DNA of 64,000 nt, taken from assembly GCA_010356995.1 (NCBI GenBank), contig ML996688.1, positions 1,772,579-1,836,578 on the forward strand. The letters are read 5' to 3'. Below the pieces are notes generated by a model that made no database searches, was not told the DNA's origin, and saw nothing but the letters and a program-made list of their open reading frames with translations. Below, in pieces: positions 11,885 through 23,742 of this stretch (within the stretch, counting starts at the first letter, position 1; every line of letters starts with the position of its first letter). This stretch comes from Trichodelitschia bisporula (taxonomy: Eukaryota > Ascomycota > Dothideomycetes > Phaeotrichales > Phaeotrichaceae). The position numbers and the translations under genes were made by a program.

Positions 11885-12090
11885 GGCAGCAGGGCTCGTA
11901 CACAGGCAATAACTATCTACGTAAACTGAAGATTGAAAGTAGAAGGCGAGGGGCGGAAGAGAGGCAGAGACTCTCGAGACTTAAATACACGATACCAGGT
12001 ATCCTCCTTCGCTCCTTCCTTCCATCAAAGACCCATTAAATCATGTCCTCTGCTTTACATAAGGATGTCCCTTCCATAACTACATCAGCA
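11885..12090 (-). repeat. R1 dispersed repeat, copy 2 (promoter of locus B)
   Basis: Inverted relative to copy 3, which begins 35 bases further on, so the two form a long imperfect inverted repeat. On the minus strand: GATGTAGTTATGGAAGGGAC, GAAGGAAGGAGCGAAGGAGG, GTATCGTGTATTTAAG and a C/T tract. The TATA-like GTATTTAA is at about 11981-11988. It lies upstream of locus B in the right orientation, so it is probably that gene's promoter. Confidence 0.7.
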
Positions 12091-12124
12091 ACTGCATCTG
12101 CCTCGAGACTATATATACCCGGGC

Positions 12125-12341
12125 CTGATGTGGTCACGGAAGGGAGCATTTTTATGTAAGCAGGGACGTGATGTACCCGTAATGCGAGTATGATAGAAAG
12201 GAAGGAGCAAAGGAGGATACCTTGGCAATCGTGTATTTATACCTCGAGAGTTCTCTGACTCTCCTCTTTGACGCTCTTTGTCTTTTCTCAAACTCTTTCA
12301 CAATCCCCCTGTTGTGCACACGGTGCCAGTGAGCCTGTGCT
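12125..12341 (+). repeat. R1 dispersed repeat, copy 3
   Basis: Plus-strand copy with GATGTGGTCACGGAAGGGAG, GTAAGCAGGGACGTGATGTA, GAAAGGAAGGAGCAAAGGAG, ATCGTGTATTTATACC, then a C/T tract and TTTCACAATCCCC. It points towards the INO80 3' end and no gene follows it within 670 bases, so if it is a promoter it has lost its gene. Confidence 0.7.
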
Positions 12342-13019
12342 ACGAGTAAAACAGGGCCCGACGTGATCGCTCCTTTCTCCCCCGAAGGCGGGCTCGGTTC
12401 CGTCCCCTGGTGGGGTGTGCGGGGGGGTGTGGATTACTCCGGCTTGTTGGGGGACGGACGGTGCCGAAGGGGAGTTTTCGCGTCACGGGCGAGCACGAAG
12501 GGGATGGTGAGGAAGGGGTTGGTTAGGTACCAAGCGTGATGGGATCGGGGTGGACAAGGGGTGGGAGGGGAGCTTTTGTGTACTGTAGAGCCCGTGGTTA
12601 GAAGGGAATACAGGTGACTAGCTAAGAGTAAGTATATGCTTGGAGATTGGACATCGAGCGTGGCTCGCTATCTGCTTCCGAGAGAGCTATACAACATCAC
12701 CAGTACTTTCTCACGGCCCCATAAACCACATATCACAACCACACAATCGATCAAACCTCTAACATAATCCTCAGCGCCGACACGCATACACTACAACTAC
12801 AAAAAAAAAAACCACGCACAATGCAATATCACCAGCCCCCCACACCCATAAAACCACAAACAGAATCCTCTAAGCCAGTTCCCGTGCCCCTACAAAACAC
12901 GTGTATGAAAAACCCGATGAAACGTACCGCGATACCCGCTCCCATCCCCAGACCACCCCCATCACCCGATATCGTACATCGCCCTCAAGTCATCTATGCT
13001 CTCGCCGTTCCGTGAATCG
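12342..13019. other. Gap between R1 copy 3 and the INO80 3' end
   Basis: No gene. The first half is G-rich, including a run of nine G or T bases near 12420. The second half is A/C-rich, with an A10 run near 12803, and should hold the INO80 3' UTR. Confidence 0.4.
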
Positions 13020-16000
13020 CTATTGAAACGACCCCGGATCCGCCATCCCATCCGCAATCGCAAGCCGCTGCTTCACCGTCTTCGCCTTCTTACTCCCCCC
13101 CCCCTTCCTCTTCTTCGCCGGCGGCCCCGCAGCCGCATCCACCGGCGTCGCCGCCCCCGACGCCTTAGCACTAACATCATCGAAATGACCCTCACCTAAA
13201 AGCACATCAGCCCCATCCCCATCTGCGAAAAAAGACAACTCACCCTCATGATACATATCATCCATACTAACCTCCTTCTTCTTCCCCGCCGCCGCAGCAG
13301 CAGTACCAGGGGCCTTCTTCTTCCTGCTCGCAACAGGGGGGACCTTGAGACCATCCTGCCCCACAGCCGCAGCCTCGGCTTCCTTCTCCTTCTCCTTCTT
13401 CTCGATCTCAGCCGCCTGGTCGTCGTCCGCGAGCCAGAGCGCAATATCCTTCGTCCGATTCTCGCGGCTCCGCGTATTGAAGTCTACGCCCGCGCCACCG
13501 CTGATGACAACGCGCTGCACCTCCTCCTTTTGCAGCGCGCGCTTGCGGATACGCTCTTCGATCGTGCCGCGCGTGATGAGGCGGTACACCGTGACCTGGC
13601 GCGTCTGGCCGAGACGATGCGCGCGGTCCATGGCCTGGGAATCGATCGTCGGATTCCAGTCAGAATCATAGAAAATAACCGTGTCCGCGGACGTCAAGTT
13701 AATCCCCAAGCCACCGGCACGGGTACTAAGCAGGAACACGAAAATCTCAGGCCGGGTCTGGAAGTCTGCGACCGTGTCGCGGCGGTCCTCGAGCTTGGTG
13801 CTTCCGTCGAGACGGCAGTACTTGTAGTTGCGGTACGTGAGGTACTCCTCCATCAGATCGATCATGCGCGTCATCTGGAAGTAGAGCAGCACGCGGTGAC
13901 CACCTTCTTTCAGTTCGCGCAGCAGGGCGTCGAGGCGCGCTAGCTTGCCGCTGTCGGTGACGAAGCGCCGCATGCTTGGGACGCTGATGTGCGTGTACCG
14001 GCTGTGCTTCTGCACGGGCTCGGGGAGCAGGTCGTGCGCTGGGTATGCCGTGGGCAGGACCTTCTCCTCGACAAGCGCCTCATCGATGCGCTCTGGCACG
14101 CGGTACAGCGCTGTCCGAACGAGCGGGTTGAAGAACGTCGCATCGCGCTCCGGCAGATGCGCCTGGCTCGAGCACACGAGCTCGATCGGCGGCGCCGTGG
14201 CCCCGGGAACTGCGCACGCCTCCGAGAGGCCGAGGCCCTGGTCGTCGAACGTCGTCTGCGCAATGTTGAACAACTTGGCCAGAGTGCCGGAAGTCGCCTC
14301 GACAAGGGGCTTGCGAGCGGACTTTTCGACAATGTTGAACAGCGCATGGGACGGAGCGTACGTATTCTCATCCTCCCCATCGTAGAGCACGTTGAAGCGG
14401 CCCAACTCGCGCCGCGTGCGCTGCTCGAGCGCGCGCTCGAACACGCCATTGCGTGGCGCTGCAGCAACCTCACCAGGCGACACGTCTGCGAAGCGCTGCC
14501 AGGCAAACGCACCATTGCTGCGAGCACTCTCACGTATATTCGTCGGCGTCCAGATACTTAAACCGCGGTGGTGCAGGAAGTGGTTCCGCCAGCCGGCCTT
14601 GTCGTTGTGCGGGCCCGGGAGGTCGATGCGGCCGCCTGCGGCAAAGATAGCGCGCGGGACGCGGTACTCGATCAAGTTGCGCACCGAATAGGCGACATTG
14701 ATGTTCTGGCCCTCGCGCATGAAGGAAGCGGTCTCGGCGAAGTGGGAGAAAGAGAATGGGGAGCTCGTGTCCGCGCGTTCGAAGAGGTCTGGGTGGTTGC
14801 ACACCTTGCGGAACTGCATAACCAAGTTCATTAGCGTCGCCGTGTCCTGGTCGTCACCGACAGCGGCCTTCTCGATTAGGTCCATGATGCTGATCTTGTT
14901 GCGCAGGTTGGTGTAGTACGCGCGCTGCCGGTACGTCAGATCACAGAACACATCGAGCTCAATCTTGTCTCCCAGCTCCTTCTGGACGTGCTTCTTGATG
15001 CGGCGCAACATGAAGGGCTTGAGAATCATATGCAGACGCTTGAGCTGGTCCTCATTGAGCTTCGTGTTACTCTGGGCGTGACTCTCGATATCCTTTGAGA
15101 ACCAGTCGCTAAACTCGTCATGCGAGTCGAACAAGCTCGGCATGATAAAATGCAGCAGAGCCCACAACTCCTGCATATTGTTCTGAATCGGCGTACCCGT
15201 CAGCAGCAGCCGGTTGCGACAGTGGAAGCCGAGCAGGCTCTTCCAGCGCGAGCTCTGTGAGGATTTGATTGCCTGCGCCTCGTCAAGGATCATGTACTGC
15301 CACTTGATCTTCTGGAAGTATTGAGCGTCCTGGACCACCAGCTGGTACGACGTCACAAGAACATGGAACGGCGAGTCCTGGCGATACGTGATATGCTTCC
15401 GGTCCCAGAACTTACGCAAAATTTTGCGGTCCTTCGCGTTGCCCCAGTACGGCAGCACCTTTAGATCGGGAACGAACTTGACAATCTCTTGCTGCCAGTT
15501 GTGCAGCGTCGATGCCGGCGCAATGACGAGGAACGGACCCCAGATGTTGTGGTTCTCGGCGAGATATGACATGACAGAGATGCTCTGTACGGTCTTTCCG
15601 AGACCCATCTCGTCAGCCAGAATCCCGTTGATGCCCTGCTCGTACAGGTTGACAAGCCAGTTGAGACCCTTGAGCTGGTACTCCTTAAGCTGGCACGACA
15701 GCATCTTGGGCTGCGGGATGTCCATGCTCTGCAAGCTGGTCGGATTTTGGAAGTTCATCTCGCCTTCGTCAAAGGCGCCCTCGTTGAAACGCTGAGCCGC
15801 TTCTTGAGCCTCGCGTACGGCGTGCTGGGCATTGGCGCGCGCCGCGTTCTGCAGATCCGTCTCGTCATCGTCGTCAAAGTCGAGTTCCTCAAAGTTACGC
15901 ACGGGTCCGTCGACGGTATCGGCGGGCTGCTCGGTGTCCGGCACAGGCGCGGCGGAACCATCGCCCTCGGTGCGCTCCAGTTCGTCGGTCTTGACCTTCT

Positions 16001-18075
16001 TGCCGATGAAATGCGAGTAGAGCTCCGTCTGCGAGATGAGGAAGTTGAGCTTACGGCGTTGACGGTTCGCCTCGCGCTCGGCCTCGGCCTTCTTCGCATT
16101 CTCCAGCTCCTGGCGCTCGGCAACCTTGCGCTGGTCGCGTTCATCGCGCTCATTGCGCTTCCAGAAGGACACCATTTCGCGCATGCTGCGCTTCGCCCGC
16201 GCTTGAACGTCCTTCTGGCTCTTGTTCGTCCGGAGCTGCCAGCGACGCGCCTCCTTTGCCGCAAGCTGGGCGGTCTTCCGGTGATTTGACATGCGAACCG
16301 TGAGCGAGTCGTTCTTAATGCGGTGGACCTTGTAGACATTCTTGCCGATCTCCTTCCAGATCTGCTCATACAGTTGGTTGTAGCTCTTGGAGGTGAAAGG
16401 CTGAGCATCGACGACGGGCGCAGCAGCAGGCGGCGGGGCGACAGGCTCCTCGGTCTGGCTGTGCTCAGCTTCCTTCTGGGCTAGACGCTCGAGACGCGCA
16501 CTCTCCTTGGGCGCAATAGGCGGCAACTCCTCGCCGCGGTCGAGCGCTGCCTGGGCGGCGGCGGCGGCGTCCTTCTCGGCCTGCTTCTGCTCCTTGCTCT
16601 TGCGGGGACGCGTGCTCTGGCGGCCGGCACGACCGCGACGCGGCGCTTCTTTGGGTTCGTCGGATGCCTGGAAAGTGCTCATTGTGCCGCCCTCCAGGTT
16701 AGGCCCGTGGGGTGTGACTTCGAGCAGCTCTTTGTTTGGTGTTTCGCCCTGGAGCAATTTGGTCGTGATGCGGAGTTTCTTTTCATGCTTTTGCGCTTCC
16801 TTTATGAGGCGTTCGCGCTCCTCGGCGTCGGCAGCCTGTGCGGCACGTTGTATGGCGGATGCGCGCTTAGCAGATTCCGCAGCAAGTGTCTTTTCTCGGC
16901 GACGTTTGCGCTGCATGTCCTTTTTCCGCTCTTTCTCCTCCGCAATCTCAGCCGCCTGCACTTCACCCCAGGCGCGCTCCTCATGATCCTTGATGTAGTT
17001 CAGCTTCGCCTGAGTGGAGGCAGCTTCGAAGGTGGCGAGCAATTTCTGGGTGATGTTGAGTCGGCGCCGCTGGTGAAAAATTAGCTCACGTGGATAATGG
17101 CGTGGCTGCCGGCGTGATTGGGACGAGATGAGACCTACCTTACGCTTGGTTTCCTCCACCAACTCCAACTCATGCACACGCTTCTCGGCGTGCTGACGGA
17201 ACATCTGGTGCCACTCATCAAACTCGCCAGTCTCGACGTCGCTGAGGTTGGCGTCGATACGAGCCGACTCTGCATCAATGTCCTTTTCCTCCAGACCTCG
17301 GTCATGGCGATCCGACTTGCCATTTGTAACCTTGGCCGGGTTGTACACGGGAGGAGGCGAGGCGGGTTCCTTACGCCTCTCATAGCTCTTAGGTGTGTAT
17401 GCTGGAGCTGCCTCATTGTCCATGATGGCGGACAACGACATGGGATCTGCCCGCGAGGGCGTCTTTTGCTTGGGCGCAGGCGACATGTCCTGTGAAACTT
17501 TTCGCTCGGAATAGTGAGAGGGGGTAAAAGCGGAATATGGTTTAGGGGAGATGGGTGAGTGTGAAGGAAGGGGTGGCGGCAGGGCTTGGTGTGGAAAGTT
17601 TGCCGTCACGGGAGAGTGGTATTGTTGGCGTTGTTCATACAAGGAGTTGGGACGCGCGTCGTAGGAAGCACTTTCGCGGCGCTGATGGGGGGGAGAAGGC
17701 AGAGTCAGCACGGACAATGGAAAAAGACTTGCAACACAGCGAATTACTCACATCGTAGACAGAATCGTATCGACGGGTTGCAGACCGATCGCCGGCGTCC
17801 TGTGTTGGATCGTAGTAGTTTGACGATGACGACTCACGCGGCGCGTAGAGTGAATGCGCGATGGGAGGCAAGGAGTTCTGCTGCGGGGATGATGGCAACG
17901 GGTTGCGATTGCTCGGGAAGGTCGGCTGTACAGGTGTGGGTGGTTTCGGATGATGGTGTCTGTTGGGTGGAGGCGAGTGCCAGGTGCGCTGGTGGCCGTC
18001 GGCTGGCATGGTGTCGCGCATCGGGCGATCTCGCTCGTCGTCGTCTCCGCGCTGCATCACCGTTTTATGGAACAT
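13020..18075 (-). CDS. INO80: INO80 chromatin-remodelling ATPase
   Basis: Catalytic Snf2-family ATPase of the nuclear INO80 complex, which slides nucleosomes and edits H2A.Z in transcription and DNA repair. Three exons: 17752-18075, 17139-17681 and 13020-17069, with introns of 70 nt (17682-17751) and 69 nt (17070-17138); the second keeps frame but has GTAGGT, GAGCTAAT and CAG signals. Length about 1638 residues. Order: disordered Pro/His-rich N-terminus, charged coiled coil, DBINO domain ([19 protein letters not shown] to [10 protein letters not shown]), helicase half 1 ([36 protein letters not shown]), the long INO80-type insertion, helicase half 2 ([51 protein letters not shown]), and a Lys-rich tail. 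DBINO separates it from SWR1 and ISWI. A start at 18018 is also possible. Confidence 0.96.
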
Positions 18076-21000
18076 GGCGGGGACGATGGTTTTAAGGCTT
18101 GATGTGATGACAAGTGTGAGGAGTGGCCATGAGACCGGAGCGAGTGTGCGTGGAGATGCGTGCAGAGAGTTGGGTGAAAGCGTGGGTTGGACAGGTTTGC
18201 CGCGCGTTGATTAGACGGAACGGGTTTTGGTGTCTTTTGACGCGCTAAAGGGGACGTGAAGCGGGAGACTTGGAAGGAAGGTGGGTGGAGGGAGACGGTA
18301 GGTACAGTACGATGGGGATGGGAGGGACGATGGATTTGATGAAAAGAGACTAGAGAATGATGATGCTTTGTTTGGGTTGTTTGGTGTGCGGTCGAGTAAG
18401 AGAGTGTGTGTTGGGGGACTTTTTCGGAGAGGGGGGAGAGGAGGAAGGGATGAGGATGGGCAGAGACGGAGAGTGACGGGGAAGCGTGTGGGATGTGTGA
18501 GCGATCAAGAACCTGTGAGAGAGGAGAGAGAGCGAGTGAGAGAGAAGAGGCGTGAGCGGCCTTGGGGTGTCATCTGGTTGGCAGTTCGTGGGGCCTGTGC
18601 ACATCCATAACCTCTCATCTTTGTGTGTTTGTCAATTCTTTCCTCTCCTCTCTCCTCCTCCTCTCTCCTCCATAGATTGTCTCTTGTCCCTCACCTCCCG
18701 TCTTTCATCTCATGTATCTTCAAGCTTGACGCCGCTTCCTGCTACGCTCGCTGCATTGCTTCATGCCATCTCTAGTGGTATAGTAGACGATTCTTCTCTG
18801 CTTGACTCCTCATCCAGCTCTAGCCCCAGACTCCCATCGTTTCTGATCCTCCCCCGTCACCGCCCAACTCAATCCAGCTCCAATGCCTCATGTGGAGTTG
18901 CTTTCCCTTCGTTGCGGCTCAGCACGGAAGAGACAAAAATACCGGCACTGCATCGTCATCAATCCCCTTCTACCGTACCGGGCGTCGGCTTGCCCATCTC
19001 ATCCCATATCAATCTCCCGTCACCCCACGTCACATCGCATCCAGACACTCTGACACGCACCGTCCCTTTTGCCTTGAGTCGCCGAACTGTCATCCGGTCC
19101 CCGCGATACAAGAAGTGGCGTGCGAGGCACCAAGGCATCACGCCAAGGCCGTCTCATCCCCCCATGGGGCTGTGCGTCGATTGCGCCACATTCCGATCAT
19201 CTTTGCAACTTTGAGCATCTACGGAGTACGTACGGATGTACTCTTGTCGATAGAGGACTGTGATCTATATTCCGCCGGAGAACGCCAGCCTTTTGCGAAC
19301 CAGCCTTGTTCTTCCAAAAAGATAATAATGTGCCGCGGCTGCGATATTATCTGCAGTCGCGAGTAGCTTTGAATCTCTAGCAAACGGTCTCTCGTCAAAA
19401 CGTATGCCGTTATCCTTTGAAAATGGAGAGTAATATGAGTCACTGAGATATCCATAATAGCTGTAACTATTCCAGGCGGCCCCCTTTCGTGATTGAGCAA
19501 ATGAACTGGGCAAGATGGCGAGCATCCTCTCAAAATGTTGTTACCCACTTTTTCTAGAGTTTTTGCTGAGTGAAAAGCAGACACCATCGTGGAGCTAGCC
19601 TTGGGATCCTAATTTTTTCACAATGGACACGAATGTGGTATGACCTTCGGCCTCGGATTCAAGATAGGTCTATATGATTTAACGCTCGACCCCGAGGATG
19701 TCGATGGTGCTACTGATGCCAGCGACCAGTCTTGCTGAGGTTCATACTTATATTCTCCTGTCTCTAACCTTATACGAACTTCAAGTCAATACTCTGTCTA
19801 TTCGAGATATCACACACAGGCTATATCAACTCGACTAGAGAGCAGTCACCGTGTCACTGTAGGAACTCTTCGGACAGCCATAATTCCTGTTCAAATACCT
19901 CCCTCCGTTCCATTGAGCAGCTGCCGTACCGCTTCCAGGATTCTTCGGGCAGCCAGAATTCAAGATCTGATGCGTCTACGGACCCGATGGATATTACATC
20001 TCGTCCGGAAGGCACTACAACATGGGCTATCCGCCACCCCAGGGATCCCATTCTCTTACATCAAATGGGATGAACCATCTTCGTGCTATAATCCGCCGCA
20101 ATGACTTCAAGGATCACCAACCGGATTGTCCGGAGAATCCGCTCAAGCTCGTGGACAGCCTTGTGCGGGCCTGGCCCGCCGTAGACGAACGTGCCAAGGG
20201 CGACGCAAAATCGTCGTGATATCCTCGGTCCGCAAAGCGACAAATGCGGAGTCGCTGATGATACGACGAAGCCGATGAAGAATCGGCTTCGTGCTCTTCC
20301 GGAAACGGCTCAAGGGCCAGGCAAAAACGTCCGGGCCGGTCCCACCATGGTCGCTACTCCCTTCTCAGCAAGGACACTGGCAAGAGACGGCCACGGTTTT
20401 CTAGGAAGCAGCCGCGAACTTTCATCCGGCGCTTGGGTGCTTAGGGGCAGCGCAGCAAGTCCAGGTTCGGCCCTGAGTCGAACCAGCAGCAGCAGTGATA
20501 GGCAATCAAAATCTATGCACCGGCAAATATTACTCTCTGGGGACCGCCGTCAATTTCTCGGATACCTGGACGTTCCGCATTTGGTATTTGTGCCTCATCG
20601 CCTCAGTTCTCAAGATGGCTTGGCGACAGGGGTGGTCGAACTTCATCTGTGGCGCGAGGCTGTGGCTGTGCGTCCTCTGCCAAAACACCACGGCTTTCCA
20701 TCTCAACACTGCTTCGGACATGACGATACTGCCCCTTTTGGTGCTGCGGAACGCGGTGGAGTCTCGGCGACAAGGTGGTAGGTGCTCAGTGTCGGCCACG
20801 CCAAGCTTAAGCCATCTCGGCAGCTGCTTTAAATTCCGTTGTTTTGCTCGCTGTTCTGAACCCTTTCCTTTACAACAACACTCTTCCACAAACTCCTCAG
20901 TTCCCCCTGCTTTGCAACTCATTGTTGCTCCTCGCTATCAGTTTTTGAGCTTCTCCATCAAAACCTGTGTCATCACCATCCATTCCTTTGCCATAGGCAT

Positions 21001-21306
21001 CTCCACCTTTATTCCCTCTGCCGAAAAGGCATCTCCACTTTCACTCCCTCTGCCGAACAGGCATTCCCACCTCTACCCGCGGTCATCCTTTTTGCGTTCC
21101 CTCCAGCGCGTGTGAAGCGACGTCCTCGACCAGCGTGGGCAAGCGACTTCCTCAGCGCCATCGGCTTTCGCGCTTTACGCGTTCTCCGAGTTCAAAGTGC
21201 GAGGTCACATCAGGTACAAAGCGACACCAAGGATCATTTCGTTCAGCACCCAGTCTTTTCTCCAACACTGCTGAAGCGCCAGCTTTGCGCGTTGTTTACT
21301 CTCGTC
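18076..21306. other. Large gene-free gap between INO80 and the disordered-protein gene
   Basis: No gene I can support. 18.1-18.6 kb should hold the INO80 promoter (C/T-rich on the minus strand). Near 19865 and 19939 a unit of about 25 bases (TTCGG[AG]CAGCCA[TG]AATTC) occurs twice. A plus frame at 20191-20781 and an overlapping one at 20495-21115 have no recognisable motif, and neither can be joined to the gene downstream with confidence. From 20.85 kb on the sequence is C/T-rich, as expected for a 5' UTR. Confidence 0.4.
20996..21075 (+). repeat. 32-bp tandem repeat, about 2.4 copies
   Basis: The unit starts GGCATCTCCAC, continues through TTATTCCCTCTGCCGAAAA, and repeats with a few changes before fading at a third GGCATTCCCACCT. 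It lies about 235 bases before the next start codon, in a C/T-rich leader. Confidence 0.7.
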
Positions 21307-23742
21307 ATGCCTTACATACCGCCGATCCTCGTCAAAGAGGAAGACTGCTCTCCCCCCGCGAGCCCAAAGAGTTACGAGCGCATGGTCCACATCTCCATCC
21401 CCAAAGGGGTTAAGGAGGTTCGGTTGGGGCTGGACACACCGAGGATTGACCGTCCTACATGGAATTATTATTACTATAATGGATTGACAAACATTCATGC
21501 TAACCGTGGCCGCAGTATGTCCGAGCCCGCGGGTCCTTCCGGCACCGGTGCCTTGGGCGCTGGTAGCAACAAGAAGTCTCTTACCAACACGCACTCGACT
21601 GCTGATACGGGCATGACCGACGTCAACATGTCTGGTGTCTCCGAAAACGCCAGCAACACTGCCATCACGGCTCCGGACGCTCTCAACACGTCGAGCGTCA
21701 ACACCGGTTCGGTCGTCGATCCGCGTGGTGTCTACATGGCGCAATCGACAGTCACCCCTGAAGCCATAGCCGCTCTTGTGGAACAAAACAGGCAACACCG
21801 TCTGCAAGTTCGACAGAACCTTCTCCCACGTGGAATTGACACGCTCGCGGATCCCAGTGCGAATCAGTCAGGCCAACAACAAGCTCAGCATCTTGCTGCT
21901 CAGAATCAAACGGCTCCTGGTCCTCCTTGGGCCCTTCAGACGGCTCCCGTTGCCCCATACAGTCAGACAGGTGCTGCTCCTGCTTCGTATGCTCAGACGG
22001 GTTGTGCGCCTGCTTCGTACCATCAGACGGCTCCAGCTTTCTCCGGACAGCAAGCGCCTCAGCGGAACGCCCAGCACGCTTACCATCAACGCGGACAGGC
22101 AGCGCCTCAGTACGAGCAGTACATGGCACAGCATGGGCAACCGGCGGGTAGTCGCTACGGTCTGCAGGAGGCGATGTATAGTGCGCAGACTTCGGACTCC
22201 TCTCGGCCTACTCACTACACCGGTAGGGATCACTTCCAAGAGAGCAACGAGCGTCCGAACATCCGGCGTCGCCTTGCTATTGACAACCGGCCGTACAGCG
22301 ACACGCGCAGCGACCGCGGCGACAGGCAGTACCACAATCGCCGCGACGACGGTCCTCGTCGCGATTCCAACAGGGATCGCCGCGACTATGGGAACAGCCG
22401 GCGCGACTGGAACAACAACGGACGCGGTCACAACGGCAATCGTAGGCGCTTTCGCGACGGTGATCGCTCGGGTCAGAACTTCCGTAGTAACCGCAATGGT
22501 CGCGACGACAGCCAGGGTCGGGACTCTCCGAACAACTTCACCCCCTTTGCCGGGCTTCCGGTTCCTCACTTCGGACCCAACAGTCCTCCGCCGCCTCCAC
22601 CCTCGGCTGGCTGGGGTCCGCCTCCTCCACCTCCTCCGCCTCCTCCTTCCAACCCCCCTCCACCTCCTCCCGCGGGTCCTCCTCCGTCGGATGGCGATAA
22701 CAATGGTGGGGTTCCTTTCATCGGGCCTCTTCCTCCTACCGCCTCCAATCCGTTCCCCAAGGGCTACTACGACGACGGTAAACCTGCCCCGCGTGGACCC
22801 CCTCCTCGCCTGGAGCACACGCGCAAGCTGCTCCACAACACCTACGTGGCTCCAATGGACGTGCAAGAGGGCCGCCCGTTCCCGCCTCCTCCCCCGGCGT
22901 TCAAGGACGTGTTCCCGGAGATAGAGAAAGCAGCGCAGCAGCCCTACTACTGGCAGAACCGCCAGGCCCGGGAGAACCAGGAGAAGGCGCGGTGCCATGC
23001 CTTGGGCGTTCCATACACAACGCAGGATACCATGGGCAACGTGTACCAGGACCTGCCCGGTGGTGGTTGCCTGAAGAACGGCAAGCGCTATCCTCCTATG
23101 GCTGACCCGAACTTCAAGGAGCGTCTTGAGCGTGAGCGTCTTGAGGCTCTGGCCTGGTGGGCTCAAGAGAAGATTCGTGCGCAGGAATACGACGAGTGGC
23201 TCAAGGCCGGTGGCGAGAATGCGGTCAACCCCAAGCCTCGTCCCGAGGGCGCCATCGTCAATACGCATGGTGTGCCTCAGCCTCAGCCTATGACGGGGCA
23301 GAACGAGCCCATGCGCCAGCACCCGGATTTTATGAAGGCTAACCACCTCACCTACGTCATGTTCCTGCGTCCTCACACCGAGCAGCAAATCTGCCTTTGT
23401 TTCAATCACATGTGTCTGGGCTGGGCGACATATGCGATGAACGTCGGTCAGCTCCCTGACGGCAAGCTCCCTCGCACTGATGACCCGGTCCGCCAGGCTC
23501 ATTATGAACGCGGTCGCCTGATGCGCCTTCGTGCGGAGAAGGACTTCGGCATGCTGGACCGTCCCCGTCGCGAGGATTACGGGGTGTCCGTTATGGGAAC
23601 GATTTGTAAAGACAACAAAATTGAGAATCACCCTCTCTTCCAGCACTTCTTGGACCAGCATGGGCTGCGGCGCGATTCGACTGAGGAGCTGGAGCGGGCT
23701 CGGAGGCTGATTGATAAGAATTTCAACGGCAAGCTTGATTAA
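21307..23742 (+). CDS. Disordered Arg/Asp/Asn- and Pro-rich protein, possibly RNA-binding
   Basis: A single long exon of about 811 residues that I do not recognise. Layout: short N-terminus (MPYIPPILVKEEDCSPPASP), Ser/Thr/Asn-rich stretch, Gln-rich section with a repeated A-P-x-S-Y-x-Q-T-G pattern (residues about 210-260), a block rich in Arg, Asp and Asn (RRDSNRDRRDYG, NNNGRGHNGNRRRFRDGDR) like RNA-binding RGG/RD regions, long proline runs, then a more ordered C-terminal 280 residues. That part contains PPMADPNFKERLERERLEAL, AWWAQEKIRAQEYDEWL, CLCFNHMCLGWATYAMNVG and NHPLFQHFLDQHGL. The start is uncertain; ATG 21307, 21382 and 21517 are in frame. Open translation over 2.4 kb with strong composition structure supports a real gene. 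RNA binding is inference from composition only. Confidence 0.75.
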   Translation: MPYIPPILVKEEDCSPPASPKSYERMVHISIPKGVKEVRLGLDTPRIDRPTWNYYYYNGLTNIHANRGRSMSEPAGPSGTGALGAGSNKKSLTNTHSTADTGMTDVNMSGVSENASNTAITAPDALNTSSVNTGSVVDPRGVYMAQSTVTPEAIAALVEQNRQHRLQVRQNLLPRGIDTLADPSANQSGQQQAQHLAAQNQTAPGPPWALQTAPVAPYSQTGAAPASYAQTGCAPASYHQTAPAFSGQQAPQRNAQHAYHQRGQAAPQYEQYMAQHGQPAGSRYGLQEAMYSAQTSDSSRPTHYTGRDHFQESNERPNIRRRLAIDNRPYSDTRSDRGDRQYHNRRDDGPRRDSNRDRRDYGNSRRDWNNNGRGHNGNRRRFRDGDRSGQNFRSNRNGRDDSQGRDSPNNFTPFAGLPVPHFGPNSPPPPPPSAGWGPPPPPPPPPPSNPPPPPPAGPPPSDGDNNGGVPFIGPLPPTASNPFPKGYYDDGKPAPRGPPPRLEHTRKLLHNTYVAPMDVQEGRPFPPPPPAFKDVFPEIEKAAQQPYYWQNRQARENQEKARCHALGVPYTTQDTMGNVYQDLPGGGCLKNGKRYPPMADPNFKERLERERLEALAWWAQEKIRAQEYDEWLKAGGENAVNPKPRPEGAIVNTHGVPQPQPMTGQNEPMRQHPDFMKANHLTYVMFLRPHTEQQICLCFNHMCLGWATYAMNVGQLPDGKLPRTDDPVRQAHYERGRLMRLRAEKDFGMLDRPRREDYGVSVMGTICKDNKIENHPLFQHFLDQHGLRRDSTEELERARRLIDKNFNGKLD

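Noticed and set aside
2826-12341. R1 repeats as a CRISPR-like or phage-type array
   Set aside because: Eukaryotic context, only four diverged copies, far apart and in both orientations.
18552-19214. 220-codon plus frame upstream of INO80
   Set aside because: Ser/Pro/Leu-rich, lies in a C/T-rich promoter region, no motif and two competing frames.
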